From an archaeon (GTDB taxonomy: Archaea > Nanobdellota > Nanobdellia > SCGC-AAA011-G17 > ARS1178): a DNA stretch of 37,062 nt. How positions within the stretch are numbered: position 1 is the first letter of the stretch; the number at the start of each line of letters is the position of its first letter. A program made the position numbers and the translations under genes. Where the stretch lies: positions 1-37,062 of the forward strand of contig NZCS01000025.1 in NCBI GenBank assembly GCA_002688325.1, in the 5' to 3' direction. Under the pieces are notes generated by a model, which was given only the letters and a program-made list of their open reading frames with translations, did no database searches and was not told the DNA's origin. Shown here piece by piece: positions 30,357 to 37,062 of the stretch.

Positions 30357-30711
30357 GAAAGAGTATATAATCAAAGATTTAAAGTTTAATTATGATAAAT
30401 TGAATGATTTGCTTTATGTTTATAGAGAAAATTCTAATGTTTATACAAATATTGTGGTTGGAGAGTTTCATTTAGAGTTTGATAAGGAAGGAGAGATAGT
30501 TGGTATGGAAATATTAAAGGCATCTGAATTGTTAAGTGAATATGGTATTCTTAAAAAATCTTTAGAAAATATTGAGAATGTAAGTTTTAAAGTTGTGGTA
30601 AATAATAATTCTTTGTTAGTATTTCTAGGGATAAATGCTTTGAATGAAGAGAAATCTGCTACAATTACAATGAGTGATATAAAATCTCCAATAATGCAGG
30701 TAGTTGCTTAG
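30328..30711 (+). CDS. DUF2283-like protein
   Basis: This 127-residue protein contains LKFNYDKLNDLLYVYREN, then VGEFHLEFDKEGEIVGMEIL and KASELL, the DUF2283 pattern (Y-D-x-x-x-D-x-LYI, then a strand with E-I-V-G-I-E-I-L-x-AS). DUF2283 proteins are typical antitoxin-like partners. The gene ends at the base before the stop of the convergent AlkD gene. It is unusually long, because the C-terminal 50 residues have no counterpart in the usual 60-80-residue family. Confidence 0.6.
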   Translation: MKQLNITRSRKEYIIKDLKFNYDKLNDLLYVYRENSNVYTNIVVGEFHLEFDKEGEIVGMEILKASELLSEYGILKKSLENIENVSFKVVVNNNSLLVFLGINALNEEKSATITMSDIKSPIMQVVA

Positions 30712-31395
30712 TTATTTATTTAGATAAATTTGTCTTTTTTTTTCTTCAAATCTTTCTATAGAATATCTAAGCATTGTTCTTGGCATTTTTTTGTAGTATT
30801 TTTTTAAAAAATCTTCTAAAATTTGTTGATCTTTTTTTCCTATTTCTCTTAACATCCAACCAACTGCTTTGTGTATTAGATCGTGTTTGTGATTAATTAA
30901 CATTTTAGCTAGTTTTAATGAATCTTCAAATTGATTGTTGTTAATAAAAGCGAAAGTTGAGATTATAGAAATTCTATTTTCCCATAAGTTTTTTGATTTT
31001 GCTAATGTGTAAAGTATTGTTTTTTCTTTATCTAGTAAATATTCTCCTAAAATTTTGTGTGCTGATAGATCTACTAAATCCCAATTGTTGATGTTTTTTG
31101 TATTTTTTAAGTAAAAGTCTATTATTTCTTTAGATTTTGTTTTTTGATATTTTTTAGTTAGAATTATTAAAGCTACTAATCTATGTTCATGTATTTTTGA
31201 ATCTAGTAAAGTTTGTAAATCAGTTAGATTAAGATTGTATTTGTTTGCTATTTTTCTTTGAATTGGAACTTTTATTCCTAGGAAGATATCCCCTTCTCCA
31301 TATTCTCCTTTTTTTGTTTTGAAGAATCTTTGTAAGTTTTTAGCATGTTCTGGGTTTTTTTGAGATTCTAGTTCTTGGATTAGTTGTTGTAGCAT
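30712..31395 (-). CDS. alkD: DNA alkylation repair enzyme, AlkD-like
   Basis: This 227-residue HEAT-like helical repeat protein excises alkylated bases. The N-terminal [20 protein letters not shown] is the family block. [15 protein letters not shown] carries the conserved WD catalytic region, [13 protein letters not shown] follows, and the C-terminal [13 protein letters not shown] with [13 protein letters not shown] closes the array. It is complete. It lies in a group of three base-repair genes, convergent with the DUF2283-like gene and divergent from the Ogg2-like glycosylase (44-base gap). Confidence 0.9.
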   Translation of the reverse strand: MLQQLIQELESQKNPEHAKNLQRFFKTKKGEYGEGDIFLGIKVPIQRKIANKYNLNLTDLQTLLDSKIHEHRLVALIILTKKYQKTKSKEIIDFYLKNTKNINNWDLVDLSAHKILGEYLLDKEKTILYTLAKSKNLWENRISIISTFAFINNNQFEDSLKLAKMLINHKHDLIHKAVGWMLREIGKKDQQILEDFLKKYYKKMPRTMLRYSIERFEEKKRQIYLNK

Positions 31396-31439
31396 AAAAT
31401 TAGAATAATTAATATATATAATAGGTTTTTGTTTTTTGA

Positions 31440-32015
31440 ATGATTGAAAAAGTAAAGAAATTAGAGAAAGAAATTGGAAGTAAGGTAAGAAAAAGATTAA
31501 AAGAATTTGAAAATAATAAAGATTGGTTTGGTGAATTGTGTTTTTGTATTTTAACTGCTAATTCAAAAGCTAAAACTGCTTTAAAAATTGAGAAAGAAGT
31601 TGGAAATTTTTTAAATTTAACTGAGGAAGAATTAAAAGAGGTAATTAAGAAGAATAAACATAGGTTTCATAATAGAAAAGCTAGATATATTATAGAAGCG
31701 AGAAAGTTTAAAGATATAAAAAAGTTTTTGGGGGAAGATAAAAGAGAATGGTTAGTTAAGAATGTAAAAGGTTTAGGAATGAAAGAAAGTAGTCATTTTT
31801 TAAGAAATATTGGTTTTTTTGATTATGCAATTTTAGATAGGCATGTTTTGAATGTTATGAAGGAAGAAGGAATTATTGAAGATAGTAAGTTGAATAAGAA
31901 GAGATATTTAGAGATTGAAGAGAAGTTTAAAAAAATAAGTGAAAAATTGGGAATGAGTATGGGTGAATTAGATTTGTATGTTTGGTATATGAAGACTGGA
32001 GAGGTTTTGAAGTGA
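31440..32015 (+). CDS. ogg: N-glycosylase/DNA lyase, Ogg2-type 8-oxoguanine glycosylase
   Basis: This 191-residue archaeal-type 8-oxoguanine glycosylase has [14 protein letters not shown] at the start of the fold, the helix-hairpin-helix [17 protein letters not shown] with the Schiff-base Lys, and [13 protein letters not shown] with catalytic Asp. The C-terminal [15 protein letters not shown] ends in Lys, near the lysine that Ogg2 enzymes place close to the opposite base. The size fits Ogg2 (about 200). It is divergent from alkD, so both may respond to a shared 44-base region. Confidence 0.9.
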   Translation: MIEKVKKLEKEIGSKVRKRLKEFENNKDWFGELCFCILTANSKAKTALKIEKEVGNFLNLTEEELKEVIKKNKHRFHNRKARYIIEARKFKDIKKFLGEDKREWLVKNVKGLGMKESSHFLRNIGFFDYAILDRHVLNVMKEEGIIEDSKLNKKRYLEIEEKFKKISEKLGMSMGELDLYVWYMKTGEVLK

Positions 32016-32027
32016 ACTTTGGGAAGT

Positions 32028-32306
32028 TTATTCAGATATTTCTTCTTCTGATTTTTCTTTACTTGGTTGTACAGATTTGATAATCAAACTTCCTCTCTTA
32101 TGAATTCTTTTATGATCTTTTCTATGAAGTAGAATCAGATTATAATATTGATTATTATTCTTGTCTTCATCAATATGATGAATTACAAAATTAGCAGGAA
32201 TCTTATCATAATTATATTTTTTTTCTCCTATTCTAGAATGATTTGTTTTTTTCTTTCCATCTTTAGTTATGTGTCCTTGATAATCCCATTTTTTTATTTT
32301 CTTCAT
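32028..32306 (-). CDS. HNH endonuclease-like protein
   Basis: This 92-residue basic protein carries a compact HNH motif: VIHHIDEDKNNNQYYNLILL with H43-H44, then N56 and HRKDHKRIH (H61, H65, H69). There is no N-terminal DNA-binding or methyltransferase partner. Its start lies 98 bases from the EF-2 start, facing away, and about 185 bases from the EF-2 intron. Solitary HNH genes next to introns can be homing enzymes; here the link is only by position. The tail KSEEEISE is acidic. Confidence 0.75.
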   Translation of the reverse strand: MKKIKKWDYQGHITKDGKKKTNHSRIGEKKYNYDKIPANFVIHHIDEDKNNNQYYNLILLHRKDHKRIHKRGSLIIKSVQPSKEKSEEEISE

Positions 32307-32373
32307 CTTATTTTATTATGGTGTTTATGTAATATATTAATGTTTTGCATATTAAAATTTTTGAAATAGAAAT

Positions 32374-32383
32374 CTTTATAAAT
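32374..32383 (+). promoter_or_regulatory. TATA box of EF-2 gene
   Basis: CTTTATAAAT is centred about 26 bases before the ATG at 32405, so the EF-2 message is probably leaderless. The identical box occurs before the EF-1alpha gene at 34624. The box supports 32405 as the true start and argues against an initiation inside the second exon. Confidence 0.65.
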
Positions 32384-32404
32384 ACATTTTTTTCTTTTTA
32401 AGTT

Positions 32405-34608
32405 ATGGCAGAAGATATGACTACTAAAGTTAAGAGATTGATGAAAGATAGAGATAAAATCAGAAATTTAGCAATCGCAGCCCATATTGATAAAGAGACA
32501 AGTTAAATCTTACTCTTCAAGTTCATGGGAAGACTACCTTGTCTGATTCTTTGTTAGCTGGTGCTGGAATGATTTCGGAAGAATTAGCAGGTAAGCAATT
32601 AGTAATGGATTTTGCTGAGGATGAGCAAGAAAGAGGAATTACAATTGATTCTGCGAATGTTAATATGGTTCATGAATTTGAAGATGAAGAATACTTAATT
32701 AATTTAATTGATACACCTGGGCACGTTGATTTTGGTGGAGATGTTACAAGAGCAATGAGAGCTGTTGATGGTAGTGTAGTATTAGTAGATGCAGTTGAAG
32801 GAATGATGCCACAAACAGAAACAGTATTGAAACAATCATTAAGAGAAAGAGTTAAACCAGTTTTATTTATTAATAAAGTTGATAGATTGATTAAAGAATT
32901 AAAGTTAAAACCAGACGAAATGCAAGAAAGATTTATTAAATTAATAACTAATGTTAATAGGTTTATTAAACAAGTTGCTCCTGAAGAATTTAAAGAAAAA
33001 TGGCAAGTTAGTGTTCAAGATGGGAGTGTTGGTTTTGGTTCTGGATATCATAAATGGGCATTAAATATACCATATATGGAAGAGTCTGGAATTACTTTTA
33101 AGGATGTTATTGATGCTTATGAAAATGATAATTACGAAGAATTAGCTAAGAAAGCTCCTTTACACAAAATTGTTTTGAATCAAGCAATTAAACATTTACC
33201 AAGTCCAATTGAAGCTCAAAAATATAGAATTAAACATATTTGGCATGGAGATTTTGAAAGTCAAGAAGGTAAGGATTTAATTGAGTGTAATGAAGAAGGA
33301 AATGTTGCTTTTGTTTGTACAAAAATTGTAGTTGATAAACATGCAGGGGAAATAGCTGCAGGAAGATTATTTTCTGGAACTGTTAAACAGGGACAGGAAT
33401 TGTATATGAATTTAGCTAAGAAAAAAATTAGATTACAACAAGTTTTGATTTACAGGGGTGGACAGAAAAGTCAAGTTGAAGAAGTTCCTTCTGGAAATAT
33501 TGTTGGTTTAGTTGGATTGAAAGGAGTATTTGCTGGAGAGACAGTAAGTGAGACTGAAATAGAACCTTTTGAAGCTATTAAACATATTTTTGAACCTGTT
33601 GTTACTGAAAGTATAGATGTAAAGAAAACTGCTGACTTAACAAGATTAGTTGAAGTTTTGAAACAAGTAGCTAAGGAAGATCCTACTGTTGTTGTTGAAA
33701 TTAATGAAGAAACAGGTGAAAATTTAATTTCAGGAATGGGAGAGTTACATTTAGAAGTTATTGCAAATAGAATTAGAACTGAGAAAGGAGTAGATGTTAA
33801 TACTTCTGAACCCATTGTTGTTTATAGAGAAACAATTAATAAAGAGAGTAGAGAATTTGAAGGAAAAAGTCCTAATAAACACAATAAATTCTTTATTAAA
33901 GTTGAACCTTTAGATGATAATATTTATGATACTATAAAAGCTGGAGAATTAAGAGAAGGAAGAATTAAGAAAAAAGATAAAGAGACAGTTGAGAAATTAA
34001 AAGAATTAGGTGTAGATGCTAAAGAAGCAAGAAAGTATAGGCATATTTTCAAAGGAAATGTTTTAATTGATAATACAAGAGGAATTGTGCATATTGGTGA
34101 AATTATCGAGATGGTTATGGATGGTTTTGAGCAAGTTATGGATGGTGGACCATTAGCTAAAGAACCTTCGGTAAAGGTAAAAGTAAGATTGATGGATTGT
34201 AAATTACATGAGGATGCAATTCATAGAGGTCCTGCTCAAGTATTGCCAGCAATTAGAAATAGTATAAGAGAAGCTATGGTTGATGGTAAGGCTGTTATAT
34301 TTGAACCTTTACAATTGTTGCAAATAGAAGCTCCTGTTGAATTTATGGGAGAAGTTAGTAAATTAGTACAGAATAAGAGAGGACAATTGTTAGATATGCA
34401 ACAAGAAGGAGAACATTTAACTGTTAAAGCTAAATTACCTGTTGCTGAAATGTTTGGTTTGACTTCAGATTTAAGAAGTGCAACTAGTGGAAGAGGAAGT
34501 TTCTTTGTAGTTGATCAGATGTTTGAAAAATTACCAACAAGTTTGAGTGAAAAAGTTGTTGGTGAAATTAAGAAAAGAAAAGGTATAGCTGATGTTTCTG
34601 AAGAGTAG
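32405..34608 (+). CDS. fusA: Translation elongation factor EF-2, split by an intron
   Basis: EF-2 is the GTPase that translocates the ribosome. Exon 1 (32405-32491, 29 codons) ends ...RNLAIAAHID. Exon 2 (32524-34608) starts HGKTTLSDSLLAG and continues with QERGITIDSANVNM (switch I), DTPGHVDFGGDVTRAM (G3), LFINKVDRL (G4) and the EF-2 domains to domain IV MDCKLHEDAIHRGPAQVLPAIR. The diphthamide histidine would fall in that HEDAIHRGPAQ loop. Joined length is 723, normal for archaea. Without splicing the frame reads four more codons after Asp29 and stops, giving a 33-residue peptide. The frame at 32539 begins inside the G1 motif and cannot be the true start. The gene precedes EF-1alpha by 73 bases. 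Confidence 0.93.
32492..32523 (+). other. 32-base bulge-helix-bulge intron in the EF-2 G1 (P-loop) motif
   Basis: The RNA folds as outer helix CCCAT/ATGGG (32481-32485 with 32525-32529). The central helix is ATTG/CAAG (32486-32489 with 32518-32521; three pairs, one A.G mismatch). The three-base bulges are AT|A (32490-32492) and TT|C (32522-32524), and the inner helix is AAGAG/CTCTT (32493-32497 with 32513-32517) with a 15-base loop. Cleavage between the second and third bulge bases, the rule of the archaeal tRNA-splicing endonuclease, removes exactly 32492-32523 and joins GAT to CAT. The length is not a multiple of three and it contains an in-frame TAA. Confidence 0.92.
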
Positions 34609-34623
34609 GCTTAATATAGAAAA

Positions 34624-34633
34624 CTTTATAAAT
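34624..34633 (+). promoter_or_regulatory. TATA box of EF-1alpha gene
   Basis: CTTTATAAAT is identical to the EF-2 box, 49 bases before the ATG, so this message has a leader of about 25 bases with an AAGGAG ribosome-binding site (34664-34671). Confidence 0.6.
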
Positions 34634-34681
34634 GCTTAATTTTTAAAATTTAATAACAAATAAAAGGAGAATTAAAAGAAA

Positions 34682-35965
34682 ATGGCAAGAGAAAAACCAC
34701 ACATGAATATTGTATTTGTAGGTCACGTAGACCATGGTAAAAGTACTACTGTAGGTAGATTGTTATATGATGCAGGAAATTTACCAGAACAAGAATTAAG
34801 AAAATTAAAAGAAACTGCTAAAGAATTAGGAAAAGCAGGTTTTGAGTTCGCATTCGTTATGGATCACTTAAAAGAAGAAAGAGAAAGAGGAGTTACTATT
34901 GATTTAGCTCATAAGAAATTTGTAACTGATAAATATGAGTATACTGTTATTGACGCACCTGGACACAAGGATTTCATTAAGAATATGATTACAGGAGCAA
35001 GTCAAGCTGACGTAGGTGTTGTAGTTGTTAGTGCTACTGATGGAGTTATGGCACAGACAAAAGAACACGTTATTTTAAGTAAAACTTTAGGTGTAAATCA
35101 ATTAGCAATTGTTGTTAATAAAATGGATGTTGTTGATTATGCTGAAGATAAGTATAAGAAAGTTAAAGAAGATGTTAGTGACTTGTTAAAAAGTATGCAG
35201 TATGATCCTGAAAAAATTAACTTTATACCAGCAAGCGCTATAGAGGGAGATAATATTGTTAATAAAAGTGAAAAAATGACTTGGTATGAAGGACCAACAT
35301 TAAGAGAACAATTAGATATTTTTGAAGAACCTGAAAAACCAACAGAATTACCTTTGAGATTACCAATACAGGATGTTTATTCAATTACTGGTATTGGTGT
35401 AGTTCCTGTAGGAAGAGTTGAAACAGGAGTAATGAAGTTGAATGATAAGGTTATAGTTGTACCTGGAAGAGAAGGTAAGGGTGTAGAAGGAGAAGTTAAA
35501 ACTATTGAAATGCACCATGAACAAGTTGAAGAAGCTATTCCAGGAGATAATATTGGATTTAATGTAAGGGGAATTGGTAAGAAGGATATAGCTAGAGGAG
35601 ATGTTTTAGGACATACAAGTAAGCCTCCAAGTTTAGTTAAAGAATTTACAGCACAAATAGTTGTATTAAATCATCCAACTGTTGTTACTGTAGGTTATAC
35701 ACCAGTATTCCACATACATACAAGTCAGATTGCATGTAAGGTAGAAGAAATCATAGAGAAAATTGATCCTGTTACAGGTGAAACAAAAGAGAAAAATCCT
35801 GATTTCTTGAAAAATGGAGATGTAGCTAGGGTTAGAATTATACCTTCAAAACCTATAGTTATTGAAAAACAATCTGAAATACCAGCTATGGCAAGATTTG
35901 CTATTAGAGATGCGGGTACTACTGTTGCTGCAGGTATGTGTATAGATTCAGTTTTGAAAGATTAA
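34682..35965 (+). CDS. tuf: Translation elongation factor EF-1alpha
   Basis: This 427-residue GTPase delivers aminoacyl-tRNA to the ribosome. It has [10 protein letters not shown] (G1), [14 protein letters not shown] (switch I), [20 protein letters not shown] (G3), [10 protein letters not shown] (G4), SAIEGDNI (G5 region), then domains 2 and 3 ([42 protein letters not shown]). It is complete, with no insertion at the G1 motif, in contrast to EF-2. Codon use is less A+T-biased than average, as expected of a highly expressed gene. It has its own TATA box and a ribosome-binding site. Confidence 0.97.
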   Translation: MAREKPHMNIVFVGHVDHGKSTTVGRLLYDAGNLPEQELRKLKETAKELGKAGFEFAFVMDHLKEERERGVTIDLAHKKFVTDKYEYTVIDAPGHKDFIKNMITGASQADVGVVVVSATDGVMAQTKEHVILSKTLGVNQLAIVVNKMDVVDYAEDKYKKVKEDVSDLLKSMQYDPEKINFIPASAIEGDNIVNKSEKMTWYEGPTLREQLDIFEEPEKPTELPLRLPIQDVYSITGIGVVPVGRVETGVMKLNDKVIVVPGREGKGVEGEVKTIEMHHEQVEEAIPGDNIGFNVRGIGKKDIARGDVLGHTSKPPSLVKEFTAQIVVLNHPTVVTVGYTPVFHIHTSQIACKVEEIIEKIDPVTGETKEKNPDFLKNGDVARVRIIPSKPIVIEKQSEIPAMARFAIRDAGTTVAAGMCIDSVLKD

Positions 35966-36004
35966 CTTTCTTTATTTATTTTATAAATTTAAGGAGATAT
36001 AAAA

Positions 36005-36178
36005 ATGAATTATGGAAAACATATTTTAACTGTTGAAGGCGATAAAGAAGAATTTAGAGTATATAAAGATGATTCTTGTTATTCTATCGTTGTAGGTGGT
36101 AGAGAGATTGGATTAACCGAAGAACAATCTGATATAGCAAAAATTATTGGTTTGAGTGAAGAAGCTATTTTATCTTAA
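36005..36178 (+). CDS. Small 57-residue protein between EF-1alpha and S10
   Basis: The frame encodes MNYGKHILTVEGDKEEFRVY, KDDSCYSIVVGGREIGLTEE, QSDIAKIIGLSEEAILS. It starts after AAGGAGATATAAAA, a good ribosome-binding site, 39 bases behind the tuf stop, and ends 47 bases before rpsJ. It is acidic with a strand-strand-helix look. A gene between tuf and S10 is not part of the classic archaeal str operon order. Function unknown. Confidence 0.6.
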   Translation: MNYGKHILTVEGDKEEFRVYKDDSCYSIVVGGREIGLTEEQSDIAKIIGLSEEAILS

Positions 36179-36225
36179 TTTTTATTATAGTAAAGTTTTT
36201 AAATGGGAATTCTTTCTAAATTTCT

Positions 36226-36534
36226 ATGCAAAAAGCAAGAATAAAATTAGCAAGTACCAATATAGATCAGTTAAATCAGATTACTGAAAATATTAAGAAT
36301 ATTGCTAAGAAAACTAAAACTAAATTGTATGGTCCTATTCCTATACCTACTAAAAGGATGAAAATTACAACTAGAAGAAGTCCTGATGGTGAAGGTAAAG
36401 CATCTTGGGAAAGATATGAGATGAGAGTTCATAAAAGGTTGATTGATTTAGGTGTAGATGAAAGAGCTTTAAGATTAGTAATGAGAGTTCCTATTCCTGA
36501 AGGTGTGAACATAGAGATTGAAGTTAAGAGTTAA
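36226..36534 (+). CDS. rpsJ: Ribosomal protein S10 (uS10)
   Basis: This 102-residue protein has the uS10 pattern: [42 protein letters not shown], then [19 protein letters not shown] and [18 protein letters not shown]. This is the archaeal/eukaryotic S20-like form, starting directly with the ribosomal fold. Its position after EF-1alpha follows the usual archaeal order. The start at 36226 lies behind a TATA-like GTTTTTAAAT (about 36195-36204). Confidence 0.94.
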   Translation: MQKARIKLASTNIDQLNQITENIKNIAKKTKTKLYGPIPIPTKRMKITTRRSPDGEGKASWERYEMRVHKRLIDLGVDERALRLVMRVPIPEGVNIEIEVKS

Positions 36535-36573
36535 GGAAAGTTTTTTAAATTAGAATTTGTTCTTAAATTATAT

Positions 36574-36686
36574 GCCGCGGTCGCATAATCTGGTATTGCA
36601 CTAGCCTGGAAATAAACTTTTAGGTATAGAAAATGCTTGTGAGCTAGGCCCTTCGGGGCATCTCGGTTCAAATCCGAGTCGCGGCG
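36574..36686 (+). tRNA. tRNA-Ser(GGA) with a 30-base intron after position 37
   Basis: The acceptor is GCCGCGG with TCGCGGC (one G.U), the D arm GCATAATCTGGTATTGC identical to tRNA-Ser(GCU), and the anticodon stem CTAGC/GCTAG. The type II variable arm is GCCCTTCGGGGCAT, the T arm CTCGG-TTCAAAT-CCGAG, the discriminator G, without CCA. The anticodon loop reads CTGGAA, intron, A, giving CTGGAAA and anticodon GGA. A TATA-like TTTTTTAAATT lies near 36541-36551. Confidence 0.9.
36612..36641 (+). other. Intron of tRNA-Ser(GGA) (30 bases)
   Basis: The intron runs from A36612 to G36641. Loop bases CTGG face intron CTTG (C-G, G.U and G-C with one U.U mismatch) with bulges AA|A and TG|A, a relaxed bulge-helix-bulge. 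Removing it restores a standard 7-base anticodon loop. The left boundary can slide by one base with the same product. Confidence 0.8.
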
Positions 36687-36708
36687 TTTTATTTTTGTGA
36701 ATGTAATG

Positions 36709-36720
36709 AACCAGTTAAAT
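36709..36720 (+). promoter_or_regulatory. AACCAGTTAAAT motif upstream of the 70-residue membrane gene
   Basis: The preceding bases GTGAATGTAATG match the rubrerythrin promoter context (GTGAGTGTAACG) with only two changes. A TATA-like TTTAAATAT follows directly. Confidence 0.45.
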
Positions 36721-36749
36721 TTAAATATTATTAATTCTTTATAGTAAAT

Positions 36750-36962
36750 ATGGTGAATATAGAAGCAATTCTTTGGTATGCTCTTTTACTTGATAGTTTA
36801 ATTGCAAATATTGTATCTTTTTGTTGTGCTAAGTGGTATAAGAAGAATTATAAAAAGTTTTATAGGTATTTTCCTATAACTAAAGGTTGGAGTAGTTTAT
36901 ATTTAATTTTAGTTTTATGGGTAGGTTATGCTTTGTTAAGATTGAATATTTTGCCTTGGTGA
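36750..36962 (+). CDS. Small two-helix membrane protein
   Basis: This 70-residue protein has two hydrophobic segments (about 6-25 and 48-64) flanking a basic, tyrosine-rich loop (KWYKKNYKKFYRYFPITKGW). It has two adjacent Cys at the end of helix 1. It is transcribed from a promoter like that of rubrerythrin. No family is recognised. A W-S-S-L-Y motif leads into the second helix. Confidence 0.6.
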   Translation: MVNIEAILWYALLLDSLIANIVSFCCAKWYKKNYKKFYRYFPITKGWSSLYLILVLWVGYALLRLNILPW

Positions 36963-37011
36963 TACTATAGGATAATTAAATTAATATAGTTTAAGGTATT
37001 TCTAATAATAA

Positions 37012-37062
37012 ATGAGACTGGAATATGAAAATTGTTCTAGAATTCTTTGTTATTTAAGTGAG
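37012..37062 (+). CDS. Possible start of a gene running off the right edge
   Basis: An ATG at 37012 opens MRLEYENCSRILCYLSE and stays open to the end of the window. Only 17 codons are visible, so this may be chance; nothing can be said about function. Confidence 0.25.
   Translation, partial: MRLEYENCSRILCYLSE

Noticed and set aside
32492-32523. The EF-2 insertion as an intein, sequencing error or mobile element
   Set aside because: 32 bases is far too short for an intein or mobile element, and a random error would not create a paired bulge-helix-bulge whose cut points restore the frame exactly.
34416-34428. TTTAACTGTTAAA inside EF-2 as another operator copy
   Set aside because: It encodes conserved HLTVKAK in domain V of EF-2, so I treat it as coincidental coding sequence.
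32539-34608. EF-2 as a shorter protein starting from a TTG at 32539
   Set aside because: That start falls after the G1 motif HGKTT and would leave the GTPase without a P-loop. The upstream 29 codons match the EF-2 N-terminus and have a TATA box at the correct leaderless distance.
36636-36642. Anticodon TGT (Thr) for the tRNA at 36574, using CTTGTGA as the loop
   Set aside because: The long variable arm and identical D arm are those of tRNA-Ser, and CTGGAA-A gives a standard Ser(GGA) loop.
1-37062. CRISPR array, rRNA gene, insertion sequence or origin of replication
   Set aside because: I saw no regularly spaced repeats, no rRNA-like conserved stretch, no transposase and no Cdc6/Orc1 gene or origin-box cluster.

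Overview
The window is archaeal, very A+T-rich and densely packed. It looks like a DPANN-type archaeon of the Woesearchaeota/Pacearchaeota kind, although I cannot place it without a tree. The archaeal evidence is EF-2, EF-1alpha followed by S10, a DtdA/GEK1 D-aminoacyl-tRNA deacylase, a Taw1 wyosine enzyme, an initiator tRNA with an A1:U72 pair, tRNA genes without encoded CCA, introns after position 37 in two tRNAs, and TATA boxes about 25 bases before leaderless starts. No stretch above 300 bases lacks a gene.

Layout. 1-4.2 kb: end of a membrane protein, an isopropylmalate/homocitrate synthase-like enzyme, DtdA, a degenerate GGDEF-like protein overlapping a small HxxxCxxC protein, and an MnmC-like methyltransferase. 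4.2-9.1 kb: tRNA-Ser(GCU), PspC, a methyltransferase, a divergent CDP-alcohol phosphotransferase, initiator tRNA, RNase HII, a DUF1385 protein, Taw1. 9.2-16 kb: a short SMC and two secreted, membrane-anchored surface proteins. 16.2-18.7 kb: several toxin-antitoxin-like small gene pairs around an intron-containing tRNA-Trp. 18.8-26.2 kb: a redox island with rubrerythrin, desulfoferrodoxin, a rubredoxin-TPP enzyme fusion, a CuA-type lipoprotein, two related two-helix membrane proteins, glutaredoxin, a thioredoxin-reductase-like enzyme, NAD kinase and an amino-acid dehydrogenase. 26.2-32.3 kb: aminotransferase, a frameshifted M42 peptidase, a membrane-anchored thioredoxin-fold protein, three base-excision-repair enzymes (Nth, AlkD, Ogg2-type), a DUF2283 pair and an HNH nuclease. 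32.4-37 kb: translation genes (EF-2, EF-1alpha, S10, tRNA-Ser(GGA)).

The main discovery is in the EF-2 gene. Its GTP-binding G1 motif is split by a 32-base insertion with an in-frame stop. The insertion is bounded by a nearly perfect bulge-helix-bulge structure, and excision at the canonical cleavage points restores AHIDHGKTT exactly. EF-2 therefore appears to depend on the tRNA-splicing endonuclease for expression, an archaeal protein-coding intron in an essential translation factor.

A second candidate system is a miniature electron-transfer unit. Two paralogous two-helix proteins share R-L-K-x9-H-x13-H, the histidine spacing used by b-type cytochromes. One is coupled to the rubredoxin-TPP oxidoreductase and the other, on the divergent side, to the CuA-type lipoprotein. 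Two families of repeated intergenic motifs, TTTAACTGTTTAAA-like and a 21-base A6-GCTTAACC-A6-G element, recur near promoters.
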